This document shows, piece after piece, positions 52,326 through 60,968 of a stretch of DNA of 64,000 nucleotides (position 1 is its first letter; each line of letters begins with the position of its first letter). The translations under genes were made by a program, and so were the position numbers. The stretch comes from a virus. The notes beneath the pieces are model-generated. The model was not told the origin of the DNA. It saw nothing but the letters and a program-made list of their open reading frames with translations, and did not search any database. The stretch spans positions 29,361 through 93,360 of the IMG/VR virus record IMGVR_UViG_3300044684_000224. One strand, given 5' to 3'.

Positions 52326-54739
52326 CCGCCGCGCTGGCCGAGCAGCCCGAGGTGACGGTCGTCCGGTACGAGCCGCGCGGCGCAGCGAAGCAACTCTGGA
52401 CCACCCGCGACCCTGTCGTGATCATGTGCGGCCCCACGGGAACAGGCAAAACGCTGGCCGCGCTCTGGAAGCTTCACTATGTCGCGTTGCAGCGCCCGAA
52501 GTTCAAGGGCCTAATCGTGCGCCAGACGCACGCCAGCCTCACCGGCACCACGCTCGTGTCCTTCGACGAGGAAGTCATCGCCGCGGCACTGCTCAACGGA
52601 ACCGTGAAGTGGTTCGGCGGATCCGCCCGCAAACCGCCCGCCTACATCTACTCCAACGGGTCCACGATCACCATCGGCGGCTTGGACAAGCCGGTGAAGT
52701 GGATGGGCGGCCAGTACGACCGGGTCGTCGTCGACGAGGCCACCGAGATCTCCACGGCCGCGCTGGAAGCGCTCATCACGCGGATGCGCGCGCAGGCGAA
52801 GACGTTCAAGCAGATCATCCTGTGCTGCAACCCCGACCACCCGAAACACTGGCTGTACACCCGCGCACAAGAGGGCGCCCTGCCGATGCTGCACTCGCGG
52901 CACCAGGACAACCCGCGCTACTTCCGCCGCATCGTCGAGGCGGACGGCAGCGAGCGGTTCGAGATGACCGCCGAGGGCCGCGACTACATCGAAGGCAAAC
53001 TCGGACTGCTGACCGGTGTGCGCAGGCTGCGGTACGTGCTCGGCCAGTGGGCCGCGGCCGACGGTGTGGTGTACGACGAGTTCGACGCGAACGTCCACCT
53101 GATCGACTCGATGCCGGCGGGGTGGGAGTCGTGGACGCGTTGGTGGACGGTGGACTTCGGGTTCTCCAACCCGTTCGTGTGCTACGACGATCAGACCGAT
53201 GTCCTGACTGACCAGGGTTGGAAGCGTTTCGCCGACCTCGATCGGACTGAGCGCGTCGCCACGACCAACATGGAGACGCACGTCGTTGAGTGGCAGCGGC
53301 CCACCGACTACATCGTGCAGGACTACTCCGGGCCGATGGTGCAAGCGAGCAGCAGTCGCGCGGGCGCCGATTTCTGCGTGACCCCGAACCACCGTATGGT
53401 GCTGGAGAACCGCAAGCGTGGCGGTTGGTCCATTCACCGCGCCGACCAGATGCCGACCGGGAACTACTCGATCCCGATGGGCTGGGAACCGATCGAGGAC
53501 AAGGGCGGCGACCCGATCTTCGCTCGTTTCCTCGGCCTGTGGCTGGCCGACGGCTGCCTCACCTTCGGTGGCCATGGCAAGAAGCAGCCCAGTATTCGGA
53601 TCACCCAGAAGAACCGCGTCGACGCCGTGCGGGCAGTGATCGCCGATATGGGCGTCACCTGGTCCGAGCGAGTCGACACGCATGGCGTCACCGACTTTCG
53701 GATCAACGACAAGGATCTTATCGACCGCACCTTCGGCATGTGCGGCAAGGTCTACTCGGCCCAGAAGCGCATCCCCGCCGGGATGCTGACTTGGGGCCGC
53801 GACTCGCTGGAAGCGTTGCTCGACGGGCTACTTATGGGCGACGGTTCACCCGAGAAGCGGGACGAACGCGGTGTCGTCATCGCCAATCAGGTGTACATCA
53901 CCACCTCTACGGGTCTTGCGGATGACGTGCAGGCCGTTGCGTCGCTGCTGGGACTGCCCACCACGCGCACGGTGCAGCACACGACCTCTGGTTACACCGG
54001 AAGGCCGATCGACGTGTTCACTGTGCGGTTCGCAGCACGCCGCCGTGCCGCGTTGTCTGGCATGAACCTGACCGCGCCGCACTACAGCGGCAGGGTCTAC
54101 TGCGTCACGGTCCCCAACGGCACGCTGATCGTGCGTCGCAACGGCAAGCCGATGGTCAGCGGAAACTGCCAGTGCTGGGCGCAGGACGGCGACGGCCGGA
54201 TCTACCTGTACCGCGAGATTTACATGTCCAAGCGGCTGGTCGAGGACCACGCCAAGCAGATCCTCGGCATCGTCGCGCCGGGCGGCACGCCCAACAGCGA
54301 CGGCATCCTGCGGGCCGGGACGTGGATCGAGCCCAAGCCACGCGCGATCATCTGCGACCACGACGCTGAGGACCGGGCGACCCTGGAACGTCACCTGGGC
54401 ATGACGACCAAGCCGGCCAAGAAGGCACCGAAGGCCGGTCAGCGGGACCTGGTGGGGCTTCAAGCGACCCAGGCCCGCTACAAGATCCAGGCGGACGGCA
54501 AGCCGCGGATCTTCTTCGTGCGTGGCTGCACGGTCGAATTGGACAGGGAACTGAAGGACGCCGGGAAACCGACGTCCACCGTGGACGAGTTGTCGTGTTA
54601 CGTGTGGCCGCCGGACGTGAAGCCCGAGCAGCGCGAGCACCCCGTGAAAGAAAATGATCATGGTGCGGACGCAACACGCTATCTCGTGGCCGAACTCGAC
54701 CAGGGTCAGACGAAGTGGATGCGGTGGGTGCCGAAATGA
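52322..54739 (+). CDS. terL: Terminase large subunit interrupted by an intein
   Basis: ATG 52322 overlaps the previous stop. The 805-aa precursor has Walker A GPTGTGKT (37-44), Walker B RVVVDEATE (134-142), motif III IILCCNPDHP, and the nuclease-domain start WWTVDFGFSNPFV (Asp278). An intein occupies residues 287-615, then the terminase resumes with CQCWAQDGDGRIYLYREIYM, RAIICDHDAEDRATLERHL and a final HGADATRYLVAEL with the last acidic residue. After splicing the enzyme is about 476 aa. It pumps DNA into the head and cuts concatemers. Confidence 0.95.
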   Translation: MTAALAEQPEVTVVRYEPRGAAKQLWTTRDPVVIMCGPTGTGKTLAALWKLHYVALQRPKFKGLIVRQTHASLTGTTLVSFDEEVIAAALLNGTVKWFGGSARKPPAYIYSNGSTITIGGLDKPVKWMGGQYDRVVVDEATEISTAALEALITRMRAQAKTFKQIILCCNPDHPKHWLYTRAQEGALPMLHSRHQDNPRYFRRIVEADGSERFEMTAEGRDYIEGKLGLLTGVRRLRYVLGQWAAADGVVYDEFDANVHLIDSMPAGWESWTRWWTVDFGFSNPFVCYDDQTDVLTDQGWKRFADLDRTERVATTNMETHVVEWQRPTDYIVQDYSGPMVQASSSRAGADFCVTPNHRMVLENRKRGGWSIHRADQMPTGNYSIPMGWEPIEDKGGDPIFARFLGLWLADGCLTFGGHGKKQPSIRITQKNRVDAVRAVIADMGVTWSERVDTHGVTDFRINDKDLIDRTFGMCGKVYSAQKRIPAGMLTWGRDSLEALLDGLLMGDGSPEKRDERGVVIANQVYITTSTGLADDVQAVASLLGLPTTRTVQHTTSGYTGRPIDVFTVRFAARRRAALSGMNLTAPHYSGRVYCVTVPNGTLIVRRNGKPMVSGNCQCWAQDGDGRIYLYREIYMSKRLVEDHAKQILGIVAPGGTPNSDGILRAGTWIEPKPRAIICDHDAEDRATLERHLGMTTKPAKKAPKAGQRDLVGLQATQARYKIQADGKPRIFFVRGCTVELDRELKDAGKPTSTVDELSCYVWPPDVKPEQREHPVKENDHGADATRYLVAELDQGQTKWMRWVPK
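53180..54166 (+). mobile_element. Intein with LAGLIDADG homing endonuclease
   Basis: The 329-aa insert starts at Cys287 (CYDDQTDVLTDQGWKRFADL) and ends ...GKPMVSGN, followed by Cys as +1 residue, so splice residues are Cys1, Asn329 and Cys+1. The residue before the terminal Asn is Gly instead of the usual His. LAGLIDADG motifs are FLGLWLADGCL and LLDGLLMGDGS. The insertion point is next to the terminase nuclease motif DFGFSNP, a conserved active-site region typical for inteins. Confidence 0.93.
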
Positions 54740-55035
54740 CAGTCCTGGTTGACCACTCCGGTTCGGTCCTGGGCCGTTTCCTGCCCGAGCGTCGCGTCAA
54801 GACCATCGCCGCACCCACCGCGCGCCGCGAGCGTGTGCCGTTGCGCGCACGACTGGCCGGCCGTGGTCGGGCGGTGAAGGACTTCGTGGTCGCCGTCACC
54901 GCGTTCGGGTGCTGCGACTACGCCGCGTTCCAGTGGCACTCCTGGGCCGGTTTCCTCGCCATCGGAATCTCCGTGCTCCTCGTCGATCACTCGGTGGACC
55001 GCAAGCCCGTGCCGCCTGGTGGTGATGGCCCGTGA
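54736..55035 (+). CDS. Small membrane protein between terminase and portal (99 aa)
   Basis: ATG 54736 overlaps the terminase stop. Basic middle (RRVKTIAAPTARRERVPLRA), then a hydrophobic stretch (AFQWHSWAGFLAIGISVLLV). Single- or two-pass membrane protein; function unknown. Confidence 0.6.
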   Translation: MTVLVDHSGSVLGRFLPERRVKTIAAPTARRERVPLRARLAGRGRAVKDFVVAVTAFGCCDYAAFQWHSWAGFLAIGISVLLVDHSVDRKPVPPGGDGP

Positions 55036-56333
55036 GCGTCCTCGCGAACCTCGGGCGTCGCCGTCCAGCCAATGCCGCCGCGCCAGCACGGCAGACACAG
55101 CCGCGGGTGCCGATGGTGGGCCGTTTCCAGACCGCGATGGCCTCCCTGTTCGGCACGTCGGATCCTGAGCAGCAGATGGAGATGTTCGGCCGGTCCGGCA
55201 CCCTGTTCTCCGTCGTCACCCTGAACGCCAGCTCGTTTTCGACGGTGCAGTGGCGGCTGTTCCGCACCTCCGACGGCCGCGGCCGGATCTCCGGGCCCGA
55301 CCCGCGTAAAGAGGTCGAGCGGCACGCCGCGCTGGACATGTGGCACCGCCCGAATCAGTGGATGAGCGGCCAGTTCTTCCGCGAGGCATACCAGCAGCAT
55401 TTGGAGTTGACCGGGCAGGCGTTCTGGGTGATCTCCTACGTCGGGTCCATCCCGGCGTGGATGTGGCCCGTGCGCCCGGACCGGATGCAACCGGTCCCGG
55501 ACGTCGACAAGTTCATCCGGGGCTGGGTGTATCGGGGTCCGAGCGGCGAGTTGGTGCCGTTGGAGAACAACGAGGTGGTGTGGCTGCGGCAGCCGCACCC
55601 CTTGAACCCGTACGGGGGGATGGGCGCGGTTGAGCCGTTGATGCCGGACATCGAATCGGCGCGGGCGATCAGCGACTTCCAGCGGAACTTCTTCCGCAGC
55701 GACGCCACCCCGGGCGGGTTCGTGCAGTTCCCTGAAGGCACGCGCCTGTCCGACGAAGACTTCGAGCAACTCACGGAGCGGTGGGCCGAGCAGCACCAGG
55801 GCGTCCAGCGTGCCCATCGGGTCGCGTTCCTGGAGATGGGTGCGACCTGGCAGTCCTCGGACATGGCGCTGGACAAGATGCAGTTCACCGAGTTGCGCCG
55901 CGACTCCCGCGACATCATCTACGAGGCCAACGGCACATCGAAGGGCATGTTGGGTGTCGTCGATGACGTGAACCGCGCCAACATCCAGGGCAGCGAATAC
56001 ATTTTCTCGAAGTACCGGCAGTGCGTGAAGTTGGACCGCACCAAGGATGTTCTGAACCAGCAGTTCCTGCCGTTGTTCGGGTCGACCGGCAGCGGCGTGG
56101 ATTTCGACTACGACAACCCGGTCCCGAAGGACTGGCAGGCCGACGCCGCCACGACCGCCGCGAACGCGTCCGCGGTAGTCGGCCTGGTGTCGGTCGGGTT
56201 CGACCCCGAAGGGGCATTGAACGCCATGTCGTTGCCGGCGATCAAACACACCGGCGTGATCCCGGCCCAGGTGCAGCCACCGAAGCTGCCACCAGGCAAG
56301 ACCTACGAGCCGGCCGAGACGGAGGCAGCATGA
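55032..56333 (+). CDS. Portal protein, HK97 type
   Basis: GTG 55032 overlaps the previous stop. The 433-aa protein has the HK97/lambda-like portal order: SVVTLNASSFSTVQWRLF, HAALDMWHRPNQWMSGQFFR, LELTGQAFWVISYVG, MWPVRPDRMQPVPD, NEVVWLRQPHPLNPYGGMGA, ISDFQRNFFRSDATPGGFVQ, VAFLEMGATWQSSDMALDKM, IYEANGTSKGMLGVVDDVNR. The portal forms the ring through which DNA enters and leaves the head. Placement between terminase and protease is standard. Confidence 0.93.
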   Translation: MSVLANLGRRRPANAAAPARQTQPRVPMVGRFQTAMASLFGTSDPEQQMEMFGRSGTLFSVVTLNASSFSTVQWRLFRTSDGRGRISGPDPRKEVERHAALDMWHRPNQWMSGQFFREAYQQHLELTGQAFWVISYVGSIPAWMWPVRPDRMQPVPDVDKFIRGWVYRGPSGELVPLENNEVVWLRQPHPLNPYGGMGAVEPLMPDIESARAISDFQRNFFRSDATPGGFVQFPEGTRLSDEDFEQLTERWAEQHQGVQRAHRVAFLEMGATWQSSDMALDKMQFTELRRDSRDIIYEANGTSKGMLGVVDDVNRANIQGSEYIFSKYRQCVKLDRTKDVLNQQFLPLFGSTGSGVDFDYDNPVPKDWQADAATTAANASAVVGLVSVGFDPEGALNAMSLPAIKHTGVIPAQVQPPKLPPGKTYEPAETEAA

Positions 56334-56674
56334 AGGCGGTCCGCGAACGATTGGCCCGGCTGCGCAGACGCGGCCCCACGCCCGCACCCGAACCGGCGCC
56401 CGCTGTCGAGCAGCTCGTGGTGACGCCGTCCGGGCGGCACGAACCTACGTCCCTGAACGACTTCACCGTCACGGTCGACACGAAGGCGTCCGGGGGTGAC
56501 CGGCTCGTGCTGCACCTCGACCGTGAGGGTGAGCCGACGTTGCACATGCAGGTCGCCGTTGCCCAGTTGATGTGGCTGTTGGACGACCCGGCGATGTTCG
56601 CGGAGGCGTACGCGCACCGCGCGAACTGGGCAGACCCCTACGCCACGCCAGAACCGGTGGAGGTGAGGGCATGA
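56330..56674 (+). CDS. Unknown 114-aa protein in the head module
   Basis: ATG 56330 overlaps the portal stop. Basic Pro-rich N-terminus (RLARLRRRGPTPAPEPAPAV) and beta-rich body (LNDFTVTVDTKASGGDRLVL then AQLMWLLDDPAMFAEAYAH). No recognised family; perhaps a head accessory protein. Confidence 0.6.
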   Translation: MKAVRERLARLRRRGPTPAPEPAPAVEQLVVTPSGRHEPTSLNDFTVTVDTKASGGDRLVLHLDREGEPTLHMQVAVAQLMWLLDDPAMFAEAYAHRANWADPYATPEPVEVRA

Positions 56675-56940
56675 CATCGGCGCAGGGGGCGGCGTTCGAG
56701 TCCGCAGTGAACGCACCGCGTGGCCGGATTGCCGTGCTGGCCGAGCACGAACTGCCGCACGTCGAAGTTGTGCGCCTGCGACCGGACGACGTGCTCGTCC
56801 TCCATTGCCCCAATAACCACCTAAGCGACCAGGAATACGAGGACCTCACCACGCTGATGAAGCAACGGTTCCCGAACCACGAGGTTCTGGTCATCGAGGG
56901 CAACGTGCGGCTCGCTGTGGCGCGAAAGGACGGCGACTGA
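56671..56940 (+). CDS. Unknown 89-aa protein in the head module
   Basis: ATG 56671 overlaps the previous stop. VEVVRLRPDDVLVLHCPNNH, LTTLMKQRFPNHEVLVIEGN: strand-helix-strand, typical of small actinophage proteins beside portals. Function unknown. Confidence 0.6.
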   Translation: MTSAQGAAFESAVNAPRGRIAVLAEHELPHVEVVRLRPDDVLVLHCPNNHLSDQEYEDLTTLMKQRFPNHEVLVIEGNVRLAVARKDGD

Positions 56941-58283
56941 TGCCAGCTCTACCTGTTCACCACACGGGGACTGAGGACTCCGCCTGGGATGGTCCCGCTG
57001 CGGTGGCGGCGATGCCGAATGACGACGCGGTGCTGCGCTACTGCCACGCCTGGCAGACCCAGGAAGCAGCGGACGCAGACCACAAGTCCGACGACGACGA
57101 TGTCGACGACCAGAAGAACCAGTACATGTTCCCCCATCATCGCAAGGAAGACGGTCCGGCGAACATCCCGGCGTGCAACAACGGCAAGTCCCGGTTGTCC
57201 AACGCGAACATCCCTGAGGCCGACAAGCCCGGCGTGGAGAAGCACCTTCAGGCCCACATCGACGACAGCAAGAAGGACAGCGGCGGCGCTGACAACAGTC
57301 TCGAAGCGGCGCGTCCGATGGTGGCGATGCGGTTCCCGGGCGAGAAACGCATCGACATCGTCGCGCTCGCGGGCACGAAGCGGTGGCAGCGCGCGGTGGC
57401 GCTCGGGACGATGACCGACGACCAGCGCGCCGCCGCGCACCTACCCCGCGCCAAACGGCTGTCCAACCGCGTGGACTGGCTGCGCATCAAGGACTACACC
57501 GACGGCACCCCCGCGCGGGTGGACATCTACGACGAGATCGGCTGGTCGTTCTGGGACGAGGGCATCACCGCGTCGTCGGTCGCCGCCCAGTTGCAGGCCA
57601 TCGAGGCACCGTCGATCGAACTGCACATCAACAGCCCCGGCGGGGATGTGTTCGACGGCATCGCGATCCTGAACTTGTTCCGTGCGTTCGACAAGCCGAT
57701 CGACGTGGTGATCGACGGGGTCGCCGCGTCCGCCGCGAGTTTCATCGCGCAGTGCGGCGACACGGTGACGGCGATGCCCCAGTCGCAGATGATGATCCAC
57801 GACGCGTCCGGTATCTGCCTGGGCAACGCCGCCGACATGACCGAGATGGCCGAACTGCTCGACCACATGTCGCAGAACATCGCCGACGTGTACGCGATGC
57901 GTTCGGGTGTGCCGGCGGATGAGTGGCGCACGGCGATGAAGGCCGAGACCTGGTACTCCGCTGATGAAGCTGTGGCGGCTGGGCTGGCGGACAAGGTCGG
58001 GGTGGTGCAGCGGGGCCAGAAGCAGCCCGACACCGAACCCGAACCGGCGGTGGCGAACCACTGGAACATGTCCTTCTACAACTACTCCGGCCGCGAGGCC
58101 GCCCCATCTCCGGTGCTGCCTACCGGTCATTCCGGCGAGTCCGGATCCCCCGTGGCTGGTACGGCAGCACCGGTCCACAACGACCAGGACGACCCGCAAC
58201 GGGGGCGGATCGATCCTGCCGTGGTGCGCAACGCGTTCGCGGGCGCATTCAAAGTCCCAACCCCGAAGGAGGCGCGGCCGTGA
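56940..58283 (+). CDS. Head maturation protease, ClpP family, with N-terminal extension
   Basis: ATG 56940 touches the previous stop. Residues 175-350 form a Clp protease-like domain: IELHINSPGGDVFDGIAILN, DVVIDGVAASAASFIAQCGD (Ser264) and MMIHDASGICLGNAADM (His287), then TWYSADEAVAAGLADKVG. The N-terminal 120 residues (AWDGPAAVAAMP, QYMFPHHRKEDGPANIPACN, EKHLQAHIDDSK) resemble a separate domain seen with phage Mu-type prohead proteases. The C-terminal 90 residues are low-complexity and may act as scaffold. It processes the capsid proteins during assembly. Confidence 0.9.
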   Translation: MPALPVHHTGTEDSAWDGPAAVAAMPNDDAVLRYCHAWQTQEAADADHKSDDDDVDDQKNQYMFPHHRKEDGPANIPACNNGKSRLSNANIPEADKPGVEKHLQAHIDDSKKDSGGADNSLEAARPMVAMRFPGEKRIDIVALAGTKRWQRAVALGTMTDDQRAAAHLPRAKRLSNRVDWLRIKDYTDGTPARVDIYDEIGWSFWDEGITASSVAAQLQAIEAPSIELHINSPGGDVFDGIAILNLFRAFDKPIDVVIDGVAASAASFIAQCGDTVTAMPQSQMMIHDASGICLGNAADMTEMAELLDHMSQNIADVYAMRSGVPADEWRTAMKAETWYSADEAVAAGLADKVGVVQRGQKQPDTEPEPAVANHWNMSFYNYSGREAAPSPVLPTGHSGESGSPVAGTAAPVHNDQDDPQRGRIDPAVVRNAFAGAFKVPTPKEARP

Positions 58284-59683
58284 CCGCACCTGTCATTCCC
58301 ACGGCTCCTGAGGAGCTACAGGAGTTCATGAACGACGACAAGCGCTGGGGCACCGTGGTCGCCGCGCTCGCCGCCGGCGACAACCAACCGTTCCAGCAGT
58401 TCATGGGCAACTACGCCGACGCGTTCATGGCCAAGCACGCCGACCTTGACAAGCAGGTCAGGGAAATGGCGCAGGCCGAGCTCCGGGAGTTCCTGGTGAA
58501 GAACGGCGCCGACATCACCGGCAAGCTCGACATGACCGACCTGGCCAAGGCCAAGGGCCTCAAGGCGGGGTCGCTCACCAACCGGGACAAGGGCCAGCGG
58601 TACAACCCGAAGGCCGCGGGTGCTCGGCTGGACAAGCAGTTTGTGGATCACGCCGAGTTTTTCCAGGCCGCCTACCACCGGCGCCAGAGCTTGCCGAACG
58701 CGGCCGAGCTGGAGAAGAAGGTCGCCGCCTACCACAAGGCGATCTCGGAGATCCGCAATGCCGCCGGGTCCACCGTGCCCTCCGACGGTGGTTTCCTGAT
58801 CCCGGAGATCCTGCGCAGCGAGATCCTCCAACTGGCACTGGAAACGGCGATCGCCCGGCCGCACGCCACGGTGATCCCGATGGACTCGCTGTCGGTGCCG
58901 ATCCCGGCGGTCGACGAAATCAGCCGCGTCAACAGCATCTTCGGTGGCATCCAGTTCTACTGGAGCGCTGAGGGCTCGGCGGGTATCGACACCTCGGCGA
59001 AGTTCACGCAGGTGATGCTGACGGCGAAGAAGCTGTTCGGCTACGCCGGCATCCCCAACGAGTTGGCCGCCGACGCCCCGGCGTTCATGGCGTGGTTCGC
59101 GGCGAAATTTCCGATGGGTATCGGCTGGTTCGAAGACCTCGGGTTCCTCGGCGGGGACGGCACCGACAAGCCTCTGGGCGTGACGAACGCCCCGGGCCGG
59201 GTGAACGTCACACGCAACACCGCCAACGAGATCCTGTACACGGACATCACGCAGATGTACTCGCAGATGTACCCGGCGTCGATCCGCAATGGACGGTGGA
59301 TCGCGTCGATCGACGCGTTCCCGCAGTTGGCGCAGCTCTCGTTCACGCCGGCCGGTGGCAGCACCCCGGTCCCGGTCATGTTGTGGCAGATGAACGCCAT
59401 CGGCGAACCGGTCGCGAGCCTGCTGGGTCGTCCGATCGACTTCACGGAGAAGGTCGGCCCGCTCGGCTCGGTCGGTGACCTGATGTTCGTCGACTGGACC
59501 GAGTACCTGATCGGCGACAGGCAGGCCATGAGCTTGGAGTCCAGCGCGGACTACCTGTTCGGGACGGACAAGACCGCGTTCCGGATCATCGAGCGCGTCG
59601 ACGGCCAGCCGTGGGTCAAGTCCCCGCTGACGCCCCACAACAACAGCAGCCACCAGCTCTCCCCGTACGTCGTCCTCAACTGA
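58280..59683 (+). CDS. Major capsid protein, HK97 fold
   Basis: GTG 58280 overlaps the protease stop. The 467-aa protein has a helical N-terminal delta region (about 1-150), probably cleaved by the protease, then the HK97 core: STVPSDGGFLIPEILRSEIL, RPHATVIPMDSLSVPIPAVD, VMLTAKKLFGYAGIPNELAA, DLGFLGGDGTDKPLGVTNAP and DRQAMSLESSADYLFGTDKT, FRIIERVDGQPWVKSPLTP. This is the shell protein and one of the surest calls here. Confidence 0.94.
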   Translation: MTAPVIPTAPEELQEFMNDDKRWGTVVAALAAGDNQPFQQFMGNYADAFMAKHADLDKQVREMAQAELREFLVKNGADITGKLDMTDLAKAKGLKAGSLTNRDKGQRYNPKAAGARLDKQFVDHAEFFQAAYHRRQSLPNAAELEKKVAAYHKAISEIRNAAGSTVPSDGGFLIPEILRSEILQLALETAIARPHATVIPMDSLSVPIPAVDEISRVNSIFGGIQFYWSAEGSAGIDTSAKFTQVMLTAKKLFGYAGIPNELAADAPAFMAWFAAKFPMGIGWFEDLGFLGGDGTDKPLGVTNAPGRVNVTRNTANEILYTDITQMYSQMYPASIRNGRWIASIDAFPQLAQLSFTPAGGSTPVPVMLWQMNAIGEPVASLLGRPIDFTEKVGPLGSVGDLMFVDWTEYLIGDRQAMSLESSADYLFGTDKTAFRIIERVDGQPWVKSPLTPHNNSSHQLSPYVVLN

Positions 59684-59692
59684 CACCTGATC

Positions 59693-59722
59693 TGCCCGGC
59701 GGTCCGCACCGACCGCCGGGCA
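59693..59722 (+). terminator. Perfect 12-bp hairpin after the capsid gene
   Basis: TGCCCGGCGGTC and GACCGCCGGGCA pair perfectly around CGCACC, with CCACACCTTTG behind. Strong hairpins after the capsid gene are common in phages and tune downstream expression by partial termination or mRNA stabilisation. Confidence 0.7.
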
Positions 59723-59762
59723 CCACACCTTTGTTCCACCCCGGAACTGAAACGGAGACCTG

Positions 59763-60263
59763 ATGTACAAGCTCGGATACACCTTCGACCTCGGCGTCGA
59801 TGTGGCTCCCGTGGACCTGTCGGCCGCAGCCGTGACCGGGAAGCGGATCAACCTGCGGCAGATGCAGAACCTCAACATCCTCGTCGCCAAGGGCGCGGCC
59901 GCGTCCGGCACGGACCCGGTGCTGACGTTCAACCAGTGGAAGGTGCAAACCTCCGGCACCGCGGCGGCGGTCAACCCGGATCACTTCTGGAAGAAGACCG
60001 CCGCCACGCTCGCGAACACCGAGCAGTGGGCGAACGTCGCGGTGTCCACCACGAACGGCCAGGTCACGTTGACCGGCGAGCAGGGCAACCAGGGCCTGTA
60101 CCTGTTCGAGATCAACACCAAGGACCTCACCGACGGCTACGACTACGTCAGCGTCGACACCGCGAAGGCCGGCACGATCGCGCAGCTCGCGGCGATCATC
60201 TACATCCCCGCCGACCTCGTGACCCGCAGGGGCCCGGCGAACATGCCGGCGCTGCTGTACTGA
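59763..60263 (+). CDS. Probable head decoration-type protein (166 aa)
   Basis: ATG 59763 follows AACGGAGACCTG. Beta-rich body (ATLANTEQWANVAVSTTNGQ, VTLTGEQGNQGLYLFEINTK, DGYDYVSVDTAKAGTIAQLA) directly after the capsid gene. The position and beta-rich composition suit a capsid-associated protein; the exact family is not recognised. Confidence 0.6.
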   Translation: MYKLGYTFDLGVDVAPVDLSAAAVTGKRINLRQMQNLNILVAKGAAASGTDPVLTFNQWKVQTSGTAAAVNPDHFWKKTAATLANTEQWANVAVSTTNGQVTLTGEQGNQGLYLFEINTKDLTDGYDYVSVDTAKAGTIAQLAAIIYIPADLVTRRGPANMPALLY

Positions 60264-60277
60264 CGGGAGGTTCGACA

Positions 60278-60718
60278 GTGACAATGTCCAGCCATCCGCC
60301 GTTCAACCACAACCCACACGTGTACGGCGGTGTCGACCCGGCGAAGCGTGCCGCGGTCGAGCCGGTCGCGGTGACCGAAGCCGCATCGACCGACAGCCCC
60401 GCAGCGCATTCGGATGTGGCGGCCCCGGCCGACGAGGAAGCGACCGAGCCCACCACTGCCGAAGTCGCCGGCGCGAGCGGCGTCTCGGACACCGCGAGCA
60501 CCGACACACCGCCCGACGAGGATGCGAACGTCGACGTTGACGGCGACGGCAAGGTCGACGGCTACGAGATGTTCACCAAGGCCGAGCTGATCGCGCACAT
60601 CGACACGCTCAACGAGGGACTGCCCGAGGACGAGAGGTTGTCGACGGCCGGTAACAAGCCGGATCTGGTGCGGCGCATCCAGGAGCACGAAGCCGCCACG
60701 AACCCGAGTAGCGCGTAG
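60278..60718 (+). CDS. Acidic protein with EF-hand-like loop and SAP/HeH-like end (146 aa)
   Basis: GTG 60278 lies 7 bases behind GGGAGG; ATG 60284 is the alternative. A long Ala/Thr/Asp/Glu-rich disordered region is followed by DVDGDGKVDGYE, a calcium-binding dockerin/EF-hand-like loop. The end FTKAELIAHIDTLNEGLPED then LVRRIQEHE resembles HeH/SAP-type helical domains common in phage head genes. Possibly a capsid-linked protein; function unknown. Confidence 0.6.
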   Translation: MTMSSHPPFNHNPHVYGGVDPAKRAAVEPVAVTEAASTDSPAAHSDVAAPADEEATEPTTAEVAGASGVSDTASTDTPPDEDANVDVDGDGKVDGYEMFTKAELIAHIDTLNEGLPEDERLSTAGNKPDLVRRIQEHEAATNPSSA

Positions 60719-60720
60719 CC

Positions 60721-60948
60721 ATGTCGGGCCCGATCGCGACTGGAGACGGCGGTGCCGGCTGGTACGGCCTGCTCGGCATTCTCCAGTCCGGTCGGGAGAC
60801 GTGGCAGGCGTTTAGGGAGATGACCCCGCAGGGCTGCCCGTTGTGCGGCGGGGAGTTGCGCAGCGGCCCGAACGGCGAGTTGTTCTGCCGCTTCGAGGGC
60901 TGGATCTGGGACGGCTCCGTCGAGGACGCGCAGCCGCGGAACCACTGA
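60721..60948 (+). CDS. Small zinc-binding protein (75 aa)
   Basis: ATG 60721 lies two bases after the previous stop. GWYGLLGILQSGRETWQAFR, then GCPLCGGELRSGPNGELFCR supplies three Cys. The pattern (CPxCGxxL... FC) is typical of small actinophage head-module proteins. Function unknown. Confidence 0.65.
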   Translation: MSGPIATGDGGAGWYGLLGILQSGRETWQAFREMTPQGCPLCGGELRSGPNGELFCRFEGWIWDGSVEDAQPRNH

Positions 60949-60968
60949 ACGAAGGGAGGTGATCGACG

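Noticed and set aside
52511-53683. 390-codon leftward frame opposite terminase
   Set aside because: Shadow of the terminase/intein gene; His/Val/Arg-rich and without start signals.
58316-59974. 552-codon leftward frame opposite the capsid gene
   Set aside because: Shadow of the major capsid gene, Arg/Asp/His-biased, no known motifs.
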